From: a bacterium
GTDB taxonomy: Bacteria; Krumholzibacteriota; Krumholzibacteriia; LZORAL124-64-63
Assembly: GCA_024231905.1 (NCBI GenBank)
Contig: JAAEQC010000164.1
Span: 1 to 64,000, forward strand
Length of the DNA stretch: 64,000 nt
Direction: 5' to 3'
Part shown: piece after piece, positions 17,553 through 25,597 of the stretch
Numbering within the stretch: the stretch's first letter is position 1
How the letters are laid out: the number at the start of each line of letters is the position of its first letter
Notes under the pieces: generated by a model
What the model saw: the letters and a program-made list of their open reading frames with translations, nothing else
What the model was told of the DNA's origin: nothing
Database searches by the model: none
Position numbers and translations under genes: made by a program

Positions 17553-17822
17553 ATGCTCTTGAAACGCATCACGAAAAACCACCGGACATTCCAGGCCCTG
17601 GGCGGCATCATGCTCTCGTGCGGCAGCTCTCTGATGGTGATCGGCATTCTGCTGTCCCGCCGAGGGCGGCTCGAGGGACCGCTGCCCATTCAGCCCGCTC
17701 CGGCGGCCTGGGAGGAGCCCCTCACCATGGGGCTGCTGATCCTGGGCGCCATCCTGCTGGGCCTGTCCATTCCATTGAACGTGGCGGTCTTGCGCGACCG
17801 CCGTGCGAGGGAGAAACCATGA
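17553..17822 (+). CDS. Small two-helix membrane protein of unknown function
   Basis: This is an 89-residue protein with two hydrophobic stretches (FQALGGIMLSCGSSLMVIGILL and LTMGLLILGAILLGLSIPLNVAVL) around a Pro-rich loop. It ends in a basic cluster (RDRRAREKP). ATG 17553 follows GAGGAGA. Its TGA overlaps the ATG of the hydrolase gene as ATGA. I do not recognise a family. With the preceding protein it may form a small membrane complex controlled by the XRE regulator. Confidence 0.7.
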   Translation: MLLKRITKNHRTFQALGGIMLSCGSSLMVIGILLSRRGRLEGPLPIQPAPAAWEEPLTMGLLILGAILLGLSIPLNVAVLRDRRAREKP

Positions 17823-18709
17823 GAAGAATCCTGATCGTCGCCGCCCTGCTGGCCATGGCGTCCGTCTGCCACGCCGGGAGCCATTTCACGGGCCGCGTCG
17901 CCTCGGCTGACGGCGTGGAGATCGCCTACGAGACCTGGGGCACGGGCAACCGGGCCGTGGTCCTGGTGCACGGCTGGAGCTGTGACCGAACCTATTGGCG
18001 CGACCAGGTGGACCATCTGGCCAAGTCCTGGAAGGTCGTTGCGGTGGACCTGGCCGGCCACGGCGAGTCGGGCGTCACGCGCACGGACTACTCCATGGAA
18101 GCCTTCGGCGCCGACGTGGTGGCGGTGCTCCACGAGCAGGGCATCACCGACGCCATCCTGGTGGGCCACTCCATGGGCGGACCGGTCGTCGTCGAGGCGG
18201 CCCTGCAAGCGGCCGACCGGGTACGCGGGCTGGTGGGTATCGACAACTTCCAGTCCATGACCGAGGAGTTGCCGCCGGAGCAGATCGCCGCTTTTCTTGG
18301 CGCCATGGAGGCGAACTTCGCCGGCACGGTCGAATTCTGGGTGCGCAGCATGTTCCCCGCCGACAGCGATCCCGAGCTCATGAACACCGTGGCCACGGAC
18401 ATGGCCGCTGCCCCGCCGGAGGCGGCACTGAGCGCTATCCGCAGCACCCTGGCCTGGATGGGTGGGGGCGGCGTGCCCCAGTTGAAGCGCCTGGCGGTGA
18501 ATCTGGTCTGCGTGAACTCGGACCTGCACCCCATCGACCTGGAGGGCAATCGGGCCATCGTGCCGGGCTTCACGGCGACGGTCATCGAAGGGACCGGCCA
18601 CTTCCTCATGCGCGGGAAGCCGGCCGAGTTCAACGACCTCCTGGACGAGGCGCTGGCCTCCTTCGACGCGGCCGCACCGACGGCGCCGGGCTCCGTGCGC
18701 GTGGAGTAG
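17819..18709 (+). CDS. Exported alpha/beta-hydrolase
   Basis: This is a 296-residue alpha/beta-hydrolase with a signal peptide (MRRILIVAALLAMASVCHA). The fold is clear from LVHGWSCDRTYW (oxyanion region), the nucleophile elbow GHSMGG (Ser at about 120), the acidic residue region near VNSDLHPIDL and the catalytic His in GTGHFLMRGKP. Substrate cannot be told from sequence; epoxide hydrolases, esterases and haloperoxidase-like enzymes share this layout. ATG 17819 overlaps the preceding stop. It is the last gene of the XRE operon and ends 11 bases from the convergent FG-GAP gene. Confidence 0.88.
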   Translation: MRRILIVAALLAMASVCHAGSHFTGRVASADGVEIAYETWGTGNRAVVLVHGWSCDRTYWRDQVDHLAKSWKVVAVDLAGHGESGVTRTDYSMEAFGADVVAVLHEQGITDAILVGHSMGGPVVVEAALQAADRVRGLVGIDNFQSMTEELPPEQIAAFLGAMEANFAGTVEFWVRSMFPADSDPELMNTVATDMAAAPPEAALSAIRSTLAWMGGGGVPQLKRLAVNLVCVNSDLHPIDLEGNRAIVPGFTATVIEGTGHFLMRGKPAEFNDLLDEALASFDAAAPTAPGSVRVE

Positions 18710-18720
18710 CGGCCGCCCGC

Positions 18721-21700
18721 CTATTTGATGAGCGTCATCTTGCGGGTCTCCTTGCCCGCGTCCGTGACCAGTCTCGCGAAGTAAACGCCACTGGGGGCGC
18801 GGCGGCCGTGGCTGTCGCGCCCGTTCCAGGTAGCCGTCCCGGCGCCGGCGGTTCGTCTTTCGTCGAGCAGCGTCGCCATCAATCGCCCCCGCGCGTCGTG
18901 GACTGTCAGGCGCACGCGGCCGGCGGTCTTCAGCGAGTAGGCGATCTTCGTTTCCGGGTTGAAGGGATTCGGCACGTTGCCCGAAAGGGTCGTGACTGCC
19001 GGGACATCCCCGTCACCCACGCCGCTCAGGGAGAAGTTGCTCAACAGGATCGATATGTTGTCGCTGCCCCGGTTGGCCGAGACCAGGTCCAGGGCGCCGT
19101 CCCCGTCGAAATCCGCAGCTACGACAGCGAACGCCGCATCGCCGAACGGACTGAGGGCATAGACGGTCTCGGCCCCGAATGCGCCGGTTCCGTCATTGAG
19201 CCGGACCCGGACGTCGTCCACGAGGCGTGTGCAGGCGATCAGATCGAGATCCTCATCCCCGTCCACATCCACCGGCGGCCCCGCGTAGGGACCGTTGCCG
19301 GCCGTGTAGGCGACGGGTGCGGTGAAGGAAGCGAAGCCGTCGTTGAAGAGTACGACCAGGTCGTCGTCGACCCCCAACCCGACCACGAGATCGAGATCCC
19401 CGTCCTGGTCGAGGTCTGCCGGGAAGACCGAGTTCGGATAGTTGCCGGCGGGAATGCCGACCCGTGGCGCAAAGTCGCCCGTGCCGTCGTTCAGGAATAC
19501 GGCGAGGTCGTCCGACGAGGCGTTGGCCGCCACCAGGTCGGTGTGTCCGTCGTCGTTCAGATCGCCGCTCGAGACGAAATAGGGGTGACCTCCGCACGAA
19601 TAGAGTTCGTCGGGACTGAACTTCCCGGTTCCGTCGTTGATCAGGACCGAGATGTCGTTGGATTCTCCGTTCGCCGTGGCCAGGTCCAACCAGCCGTCCC
19701 CGTCGAAATCAGCGGCGCACAGGGATTCGGGGCCGGTCCCGGTGTCGTAGAGGGCATGCTTCGCGAAGCGGCCGGTCCCGTCGTTGATGAGCACGGAAAC
19801 GTTGTCGCCGCCGTAATTGGCCACGACCGCATCCAGGGACCCGTCCCGGTCGAGATCGACAGTGATGACGGCATGGGGCTCGACTCCGACGGGGAGGGCA
19901 CTGCTGCGGACCCACCCGCCATCGCCGTTGCCTTCCAGGTGCTGCATCGTGTTGTCGCCGTAGTTGGCCACGACGAGGTCCATGTCGCCGTCGTCGTTGA
20001 AATCACCAGGGCAGAGGGCGATCGGCTCGGTCCCGACGGAGCGGTGCGTGGGGGCCAGGAAGCCGCCGTTGGCGCCTTCGGCCTCGATGGTGAAGGACCA
20101 ACACAGGGGCGCTATGGCCTTGCCACTCGTGGATTGGATTCCTGCGGTGAGTGTGACCGTCACCACTTCCCCGTGGGTGAAGCCGAAATGGGGATTGAGT
20201 TCCAGGGTGCGGACGCGGATGGAGCTCGGCGGCGTGCGCACACCCGAGAGCGATCCGTGCACCATGAAATTGCCCGGCACGATGGTCGCCGGGTCGATGT
20301 CGTCGTTGAAGGTCGCCTGGATGGTGATGTCCCTGGGTACGTGGACGGCGTTGTGTCCCGGATTCGTGCGGAGAACCTCGAAGGGTGGATCGCCGATGGA
20401 CCCGTCGATGTCGATCACCTGGGCGAAGATGTCGACGAGGAAGTCCCCGACATGGCTATCCCACGCGATGATGGCGCTGTGGTTGCCGGTGGCCGTGATC
20501 TGGGGATGTTCCTGGTCCAGGATGGCGGTGGAGATGGGCACGCCGTCGTCGGTCCACTGGGCCACGCCGTCCTTGTCGATGTGCTGAGCGTAGATGTCCA
20601 GGTCGGTGGAGAAGGAGTTGCGGCTGTCCTCCCACACCACGAAGGCTCCGCCCAGGCCGTCGGAGGCCAGACGGCCGTTCTCCTGGACGTAGACCCAGTC
20701 ACACACGCTGGTGACCCAGGTGTTGGTCCCGTCCGGCGCGAGGCGCACCAGGGAGATATCAGCGTAATTGGGCTGATAAAGGACCAGGGCGCCACCCAGA
20801 CCATCGGGGATCATGCGCGCATCAGCCGAACCGGAAAACGGAACGACCCAGGCGCTGTAGACGGACCAGAGCGGCGTACCGGCGGCGTCCATGCGCTGGG
20901 CACGGAGGACACCCTCCTGTTCCCACAGGTAGTAGGCGCCCCCCTCACCGTCCGGCGCGAGCTGACCGTCGTAGGTGGTGGGGTAACCGGTGTAGCTGAC
21001 CCAGTGGTCGTCCCACTGGGCGATGCCGGCGCCGTCCAGGTGCTCCCCGAAGACGTAATCGGAGCTGAAGCCGGTGTACTGGCAGCCCAGGTAGATACCG
21101 CCGGCGCCGTCGGAAACGAGCCCCGGCATGGAGGCGGGATCCAAGACCTCCACGTAGTCACCGGGCCACAACGGCGTCCCGCCGGTGTCGTACCGCTGCG
21201 CCACGAGATCGTTCCCGGAGGAAATTCCCGCCACGAAGGCGCCCCCGGACCCGTCAGCCAGCATCCAGGGCGAAGAATCCATTTCCGTGAAGAGGCCGTT
21301 GGCGGTCCACTGACTGGTACCGCTGCTGTTGACACTCTGGATGTAGCCGCCCTGCAGGCTGACGCTGGGGCGCGAGTCGGACCAGCTGACGAAGAAGGTG
21401 TACGGGCTGTTGTTGACGACCTTCGGTGTAAACGCCATGCCGGTGGAACTGGTGATGTCACTGAGGGGCAGGTCGTTGACATCCCACACCTCGTACCCCA
21501 TGGCGCTGAGCCGCTGCATGTAGAGACTGTAGGCGCCGCCCCCCCTGGCGTCCCGCCAGACGAGAAAGGCGCCGCCTTGGCCGTCGGACACGAGTGCGGG
21601 TTCCCTCTGGGTTTCCGCCTCCTGGGTCACGCGGACCCCGTTGGGCGCCCACTGGGCCTGCGCTCCCGGTATCGCCACAACTAGCACGAGCAGACAGGAC

Positions 21701-21729
21701 AGCAGTAACGCCGGACGTAGCTTCCCCAT
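18721..21729 (-). CDS. FG-GAP/VCBS surface protein with Ig-like and NPFNP C-terminal domain
   Basis: This is a 1002-residue exported protein with the signal MGKLRPALLLSCLLVLVVAIPGAQAQ. The first ~430 residues repeat a D-G-x-G-G-A-F/Y-x-x-W/L motif (for example DGQGGAFLVWRD, DGSGGAFVAG). A Big_5/SbsA-type Ig domain follows (TNPGHNAVHVPRDITIQATF). About seven FG-GAP/VCBS blades come next (DFNDDGDMDLVVANYGDN), whose D-x-D-x-D loops bind calcium in integrin-like propellers. The C-terminus, from PNPFNPETKIAYSL to KMTLIK, is the FlgD-Ig/type IX-like sorting domain. It is probably secreted or surface-bound, and adhesion or ligand recognition is a guess. GGGGGGAAAC precedes ATG 21729. Confidence 0.85.
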   Translation of the reverse strand: MGKLRPALLLSCLLVLVVAIPGAQAQWAPNGVRVTQEAETQREPALVSDGQGGAFLVWRDARGGGAYSLYMQRLSAMGYEVWDVNDLPLSDITSSTGMAFTPKVVNNSPYTFFVSWSDSRPSVSLQGGYIQSVNSSGTSQWTANGLFTEMDSSPWMLADGSGGAFVAGISSGNDLVAQRYDTGGTPLWPGDYVEVLDPASMPGLVSDGAGGIYLGCQYTGFSSDYVFGEHLDGAGIAQWDDHWVSYTGYPTTYDGQLAPDGEGGAYYLWEQEGVLRAQRMDAAGTPLWSVYSAWVVPFSGSADARMIPDGLGGALVLYQPNYADISLVRLAPDGTNTWVTSVCDWVYVQENGRLASDGLGGAFVVWEDSRNSFSTDLDIYAQHIDKDGVAQWTDDGVPISTAILDQEHPQITATGNHSAIIAWDSHVGDFLVDIFAQVIDIDGSIGDPPFEVLRTNPGHNAVHVPRDITIQATFNDDIDPATIVPGNFMVHGSLSGVRTPPSSIRVRTLELNPHFGFTHGEVVTVTLTAGIQSTSGKAIAPLCWSFTIEAEGANGGFLAPTHRSVGTEPIALCPGDFNDDGDMDLVVANYGDNTMQHLEGNGDGGWVRSSALPVGVEPHAVITVDLDRDGSLDAVVANYGGDNVSVLINDGTGRFAKHALYDTGTGPESLCAADFDGDGWLDLATANGESNDISVLINDGTGKFSPDELYSCGGHPYFVSSGDLNDDGHTDLVAANASSDDLAVFLNDGTGDFAPRVGIPAGNYPNSVFPADLDQDGDLDLVVGLGVDDDLVVLFNDGFASFTAPVAYTAGNGPYAGPPVDVDGDEDLDLIACTRLVDDVRVRLNDGTGAFGAETVYALSPFGDAAFAVVAADFDGDGALDLVSANRGSDNISILLSNFSLSGVGDGDVPAVTTLSGNVPNPFNPETKIAYSLKTAGRVRLTVHDARGRLMATLLDERRTAGAGTATWNGRDSHGRRAPSGVYFARLVTDAGKETRKMTLIK

Positions 21730-22035
21730 GATGTTTCCCCCCGTTATTGGTCTTCGTCGCGTCTATTGACCGATCTATGGCCGATCAGCACCTCGTGTGG
21801 GTGCTGGATGAACGGCGGGGTGGCCCATGGGGAGCTGGCGACCGGAGGCAACGGGCGCGGGAAGATGGCGAGCGCGGAGCGGGCCCACGGCGAGACCTCT
21901 CGTGGTCGCGCCCGGCCCTCCCCCAGAGAAACCGGGCGACTTGAGCTGGTTCACTAGGTTGTCCGTCACATAAAGCGACAAAACCCTATCATTTCCTGGG
22001 ATATTTTGCAACCGCGTGGCGTCCCCCGGGGCCGC
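21730..22035. promoter_or_regulatory. 306-bp spacer upstream of the FG-GAP gene
   Basis: No convincing gene is present; the short open frames here lack ribosome binding sites and family resemblance. An A+T-rich patch at about 21967-22010 (minus-strand TTGCAAAATATCCC, later GTTTTGTCGCTTTATG) could hold the promoter of the 18721-21729 gene, but no -35/-10 pair is convincing. Confidence 0.3.
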
Positions 22036-22515
22036 TCAGAACTCGAGGATGAGGCCCACCGGCTGTTCGGTTCGCCCCTGAACGTTGGCGTCCGTGTCTT
22101 CGAGCATGGCCTGCAAATCGAGCCCCAAATGCCGCTCATGACCCCAGAGCACGTGCTGGTGGGCGTGTTCCAGCAGTCGCCGCGCCCCGTTGGGTTGCCC
22201 GCAGACGATCTTCAGGTGGGCGGCCGCGCACTGGATGACCGCCTGCAGCACGTGGGCCGCCGGCGTGCCGATCTCCGCCGCGTGCCACAGCGCCTCCAGC
22301 ACCTCGTGGCATTCCCACCAGTAGCCGGCATTGAAGAGGTCGATGCCGTAGAGGTAGGGCTCGCACGTCCGCCAGTCGAAGTCGTTGAGGTCGGGCATCT
22401 TCTCCTCGGATTGGCCGTAGGAGTGGCCCTCGGGGTCTCGTGTGGGGTGGGGGGTGCGGCCGGGCACGTGGCGGTAGGCCGGGGGTTCGCGGTCGGTGTA
22501 GCGGAATTCGGTCAC
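22036..22515 (-). CDS. DUF309-family protein
   Basis: This is a 159-residue protein. The core matches DUF309 (PF03745) through LFNAGYWWECHEVLEALW (residues ~61-78), with conserved His/Glu positions, and VLQAVIQCAAAHLKI. The N-terminal stretch with P-H-P-T-R-D-P-E-G-H-S-Y-G also recurs in longer DUF309 proteins. I therefore keep the GTG start at 22515 even though its ribosome binding site is weak. The in-frame ATG at 22398 has AGGAG close by and remains possible. DUF309 is a small helical, probably metal-binding domain without a defined reaction. It follows the large operon by 91 bp on the same strand and may be its tail or separate. Confidence 0.8.
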   Translation of the reverse strand: MTEFRYTDREPPAYRHVPGRTPHPTRDPEGHSYGQSEEKMPDLNDFDWRTCEPYLYGIDLFNAGYWWECHEVLEALWHAAEIGTPAAHVLQAVIQCAAAHLKIVCGQPNGARRLLEHAHQHVLWGHERHLGLDLQAMLEDTDANVQGRTEQPVGLILEF

Positions 22516-22606
22516 CGGGGCGCCCGTCGCTGGGGTAGAGCAGAAGCGGCGGGTCCAGCATACACGCGGGCCGGGGGCGCGGCCACCTTCGGCGCGGGCC
22601 CGATGC

Positions 22607-23632
22607 CTACTCCGGCGGGGTGAAAACGAACGGCGTCTTGAAGGTCACGTTTCCGGATTCGACGCCGGGGAACTTCCAGCCCCGCATCTGGGCCGTCACG
22701 CAGTCGGATACCGCCGCCGAGCGCAGGGAATCTTCCACCAGCACGACGTTGCTGACGGTGCCGTCGGGTTCGACGGTGAGGCTGACGACCAGCTTGCCGC
22801 GCAGGCCGGGGCTCTTCTGGAGTTCGTTCTCGTAGCAGAACTGGACACCCGGCGCGTAGCGACGCACCACCGCGAGCAGGGCTTCACTGCTGCGGATCTC
22901 CCCGCCGCCGGAGGTGTTGTCGCCCGCCGGTCTTCCTGACAGATCGCCGCCGCCAGCGACCCCCGCGCCGGTTTTCAGGTCCGTGATCGTCGCGATACTG
23001 ATGCTCGAACCTTCCAGGGAAGAGCCCCTGACGTCCGCTTGCGAAAGGTCGGTGATGCCGTTGACGGCTGCCAGCTGGGTCGAGGCGCGACCGGTCCGGA
23101 CCCCTCGCCGCGGTCGCCGCGTGGATTTCCGGCGCGGCTGTTCTTCGCTTTGCGACACGGGCAGTGCCTGACTGAGTTCGCCGAGCACCTTATCCAGAGA
23201 TCCGGATACTTCGGCGAGGTTCTCGGCAACCTCGGTCTGGGCTTTGCTGCGTCCCTGCTGCCCCTTGTCCTGAGCCACCTTGGGCGGTTGCCGGCGTTCT
23301 ACCGGCCTCACCCGGGGTTTGGCCGGTCGGGGCGTGATCGTTTCGGGTTCGGGGGCCCGGGCGATCTCGGGCGGCGCCTCGTAGGTCGTACTCGGTGTGG
23401 GGGTCTTGACCGCCGGCACGGGCTTCGGTTTCTCCAGGATCAGGCGGGCGAAGCGCTCGGGCATCTGGTCGATGGTGATCTCGTGCGGGATCGGTTGCGG
23501 CGCCACGAACACCGCGAAGATCACGATCACGCCCCAGGCAGCGGCGGCGATCAGACAGTTGCGCGAGACCCGGTCCAGGGTGCCCCACAAGGGCTGTTGA
23601 TAGCACTGAATGTCGGGCTGGGCGGTGGTCAT
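22607..23632 (-). CDS. TonB-like transducer with AgmX/PglI C-terminal domain
   Basis: This is a 341-residue protein with one N-terminal transmembrane helix (about 27-48, LIAAAAWGVIVIFAVFV). A long Pro/Lys/Arg-rich periplasmic linker (about 65-130) and a Ser/Gly-rich low-complexity stretch follow. The C-terminal ~95-residue AgmX/PglI-type TonB domain runs YAPGVQFCYENELQKSPGLRGKLVVSLTVEPDGTV to GWKFP. The family couples an ExbB/ExbD motor to outer-membrane partners; the namesake AgmX (GltJ) belongs to myxobacterial gliding. Two Cys residues (in FCYEN and VSDCV) may form a disulphide. It is the last gene of the long operon, one base after the second ExbD gene. Confidence 0.82.
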   Translation of the reverse strand: MTTAQPDIQCYQQPLWGTLDRVSRNCLIAAAAWGVIVIFAVFVAPQPIPHEITIDQMPERFARLILEKPKPVPAVKTPTPSTTYEAPPEIARAPEPETITPRPAKPRVRPVERRQPPKVAQDKGQQGRSKAQTEVAENLAEVSGSLDKVLGELSQALPVSQSEEQPRRKSTRRPRRGVRTGRASTQLAAVNGITDLSQADVRGSSLEGSSISIATITDLKTGAGVAGGGDLSGRPAGDNTSGGGEIRSSEALLAVVRRYAPGVQFCYENELQKSPGLRGKLVVSLTVEPDGTVSNVVLVEDSLRSAAVSDCVTAQMRGWKFPGVESGNVTFKTPFVFTPPE

Positions 23633-23633
23633 G

Positions 23634-24125
23634 TCACGAGGCTCCGATCACGGCCAGGGCGATGTCGCCGAAACCGCTTTGGTTGCAGGTGTACATGACG
23701 CGCTCCAGGACCTCGAACGAGATGTCGCGATCGCCCTGGATGGCGATCTTCGGACTGTAATCCACGTCTTCGCCGCGCAGCTGGGCGATCTCGAGCTCCT
23801 TGGCACGGGTCTGGTTCAGCCGGTCGGCCAACGGGGCAATGAGCAGCCCGTCGTCGGACGACCCGTTCTCGAGCCGGGTGACCATCTGACCGTCGAGCAT
23901 GACGGTATTGTCGAAGATGGCGACCACGACCGAGGCTTGGGGCGCGGCGTCGCTGGAGGATTCCGGCAGATCGACCCCCGGCACCGGGGTGATGACCTCG
24001 CCCTCGACCACGAAGCTCTTGAGCAGGAAAAGCAGCAGCACGGTGAGGATGTCCATCATCGAGGTCAGGCGCAGCGGTGCGGTCGTGCCGTCCTTGCGAC
24101 GGTTCTTGCGGCGTCTTCGGGCCAT
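23634..24125 (-). CDS. exbD: ExbD/TolR-like protein with canonical membrane Asp
   Basis: This is a 163-residue ExbD/TolR-family protein. A basic N-terminus (MARRRRKNRRK) precedes one transmembrane helix, RLTSMMDILTVLLLFLL, which keeps the proton-conducting Asp at D25, the same position as in E. coli ExbD. The periplasmic part is longer than usual and includes AIQGDRDISFEVLERVM and the terminal DIALAVIGAS, close to the ExbD fold. It acts with ExbB in the inner membrane to use proton motive force. It lies one base after the other ExbD gene and one base before the TonB-like gene. Gene order ExbB, ExbD, ExbD, transducer matches a dedicated motor. Confidence 0.85.
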   Translation of the reverse strand: MARRRRKNRRKDGTTAPLRLTSMMDILTVLLLFLLKSFVVEGEVITPVPGVDLPESSSDAAPQASVVVAIFDNTVMLDGQMVTRLENGSSDDGLLIAPLADRLNQTRAKELEIAQLRGEDVDYSPKIAIQGDRDISFEVLERVMYTCNQSGFGDIALAVIGAS

Positions 24126-24126
24126 G

Positions 24127-24588
24127 TCATTCCGCTCCCAGCAACGAGGCCGACGGCAAACCCGCGGCGCGTGAGACGTCCATCACCGTGATGATCTCGT
24201 CATACCTGGTCCGGGCTTCGGAGATGATCATGACATCCCGATTCCCCGGATGCGCGGCCACGACCGCCGCCAGAGCCGCCGCCAGGGCGGACTCGGGGTC
24301 ATCGTCGCGCCGGTCGATCACCGACTTGTCCAGCTTGTTGCCCTCGATCACGAAGAAGTCTTCGCGGATGGTGACCGCCAGATGCAGCGGCTCGACCGCC
24401 TTCTGTTCCTGATCGTCCGCCATCCCCTCGGGCGGGGCGTTCATTTCGATGACCGTGACGTTGAGGAACACCGCGGATATCAGCAGCATGGGAATCAACG
24501 CGACGAACAGGTTCATCAACGGCATGATATCCAGGTCGTTCTCCACCAATCCCCGGAAACTGCGGCCCAGTGAATGACGTGCATTCAT
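24127..24588 (-). CDS. exbD: ExbD/TolR-like protein with Asn in place of the membrane Asp
   Basis: This is a 153-residue ExbD/TolR-family protein with one N-terminal helix, DIMPLMNLFVALIPMLLISAVF. Alignment by eye to the family pattern P-[LF]-[IM]-D puts N26 where the proton-carrying Asp belongs. An Asp is present earlier (D18, D20), just before the membrane. The periplasmic part holds HLAVTIREDFFVIEGNKL and a terminal region like ExbD. It probably pairs with the Asp-bearing paralogue behind ExbB. Either it is a structural partner, or proton passage uses another residue. It starts three bases after the ExbB stop. Confidence 0.83.
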   Translation of the reverse strand: MNARHSLGRSFRGLVENDLDIMPLMNLFVALIPMLLISAVFLNVTVIEMNAPPEGMADDQEQKAVEPLHLAVTIREDFFVIEGNKLDKSVIDRRDDDPESALAAALAAVVAAHPGNRDVMIISEARTRYDEIITVMDVSRAAGLPSASLLGAE

Positions 24589-24591
24589 GGC

Positions 24592-25251
24592 TCAGGCGGC
24601 CTTCCGTTTGCTCGCGGCCGACTCGCCGGACCGCACGAGCATCTTCACCAGTCGGGCACTGATCTGGTCCACGTCATCGACCACGCCTTCGACCTTGCTC
24701 ACCAAGAAACCGTGCACCCACAGGCTGGGCACGGCCACGATCAGGCCGAACGAGGTCGTGTTCAGGGCCTGGGAAATGCCGGCGGCCAGGAAGGCCGAGC
24801 GCTGACTGGGATCGGCGGCGTCCACCGCGGAAAACGCGGTGGTCAGACCGAAGATCGTCCCCAGCAATCCCAACAGCGTGGCCGAATTGGCCAGGATGCT
24901 CACGAAGGGCAGGCGACGCGAGAGCTTCGGCAGCACCAGCACGGCTTCGGTCTCGGCCGCGTTGAACAGCTTCTCCTCGTCGCGCGTGTTGCGGGTCAGG
25001 ATCGCGTGCGCGACCTGGGCCGCCGGCCCCTTGACCTTCTTGCACAGTTCGACGGCGGCGGCTGAGTCGCCCTGGCCGACCAGGCGCAGGACGTCGCCGG
25101 TCAGCTTGTCGCCCTTGACCGCGGCGGCTTTGCCGATGACCCAGAAGCGCTCGAGCGCCAGACCCAGTATCAGCACGCCGGTCAGCAGGATGACGTACAT
25201 GAACGGTCCGCCGTTCTGGAAGAAATTCGAGAATATCGACAACGGGTTCAT
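24592..25251 (-). CDS. exbB: ExbB/TolQ/MotA-family proton channel
   Basis: This is a 219-residue inner-membrane protein with three transmembrane helices (about 17-37, 110-130 and 155-180). The signatures are VILLTGVLILGLALERFW in the first helix region, LLGLLGTIFGLTTAF and ALNTTSFGLIVAVPSL. The Thr residues of the last two motifs line the ExbB pore. The family forms the pentameric motor around an ExbD dimer. ATG 25251 (MNPLSIF) is preferred. An earlier in-frame ATG at 25425 would add 58 residues with no family match and overlaps the upstream gene. It is followed closely by two ExbD genes and the TonB-like transducer. Confidence 0.9.
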   Translation of the reverse strand: MNPLSIFSNFFQNGGPFMYVILLTGVLILGLALERFWVIGKAAAVKGDKLTGDVLRLVGQGDSAAAVELCKKVKGPAAQVAHAILTRNTRDEEKLFNAAETEAVLVLPKLSRRLPFVSILANSATLLGLLGTIFGLTTAFSAVDAADPSQRSAFLAAGISQALNTTSFGLIVAVPSLWVHGFLVSKVEGVVDDVDQISARLVKMLVRSGESAASKRKAA

Positions 25252-25255
25252 CGCT

Positions 25256-25597
25256 CTACTCCTTGGGTTCCGGCGATGCCGGTTCGGTGGGTGCGGATGT
25301 GTTGTCCGGTTGGGAATCGGGTATGCACGGGTACGAAGCGACCACGGTGGGCGGCTCCACGTCCGCCAGGATCTCGTCGACTCCCGGCAGGTACGACCAG
25401 CCCAGGCCGTCGTCGTACCTGACATTGTCCCGCGAGGTGATGAACATCACCCGCGGCAAGTCCACCGCACCCTCGATGGTGATGGTCTCCAGCGTTCGCA
25501 CGTTCGCGGCCGGTGACTCACGTCGGGGCTCTTCGCCTCCGACCGCAGGGGTGGACATCACCGTCAGCAGGACGAAAAGGGCCGGCTTGATCATCAT
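25256..25597 (-). CDS. Small exported protein of unknown function
   Basis: This is a 113-residue protein with a Sec signal (MMIKPALFVLLTVMSTPAVGG). The mature part is acidic and includes VRTLETITIEGAVDLPRVMFITSRDNVRYDDGLGW and a Pro/Glu-rich tail. The ITIEGAVDLPRVMFITSR string, with a Tyr/Asp cluster after it, resembles short periplasmic proteins that sit beside ExbB/ExbD systems, but I cannot name the family. Its start overlaps the TPR lipoprotein stop as ATGA and its end lies four bases from ExbB, so it is fully embedded in the motor segment. Confidence 0.7.
   Translation of the reverse strand: MMIKPALFVLLTVMSTPAVGGEEPRRESPAANVRTLETITIEGAVDLPRVMFITSRDNVRYDDGLGWSYLPGVDEILADVEPPTVVASYPCIPDSQPDNTSAPTEPASPEPKE

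Noticed and set aside
17995..21684. 1229-codon plus-strand open frame across the hydrolase and FG-GAP genes
   Set aside because: It runs antisense to the clear FG-GAP protein and out of frame in the hydrolase; composition is that of a shadow frame.
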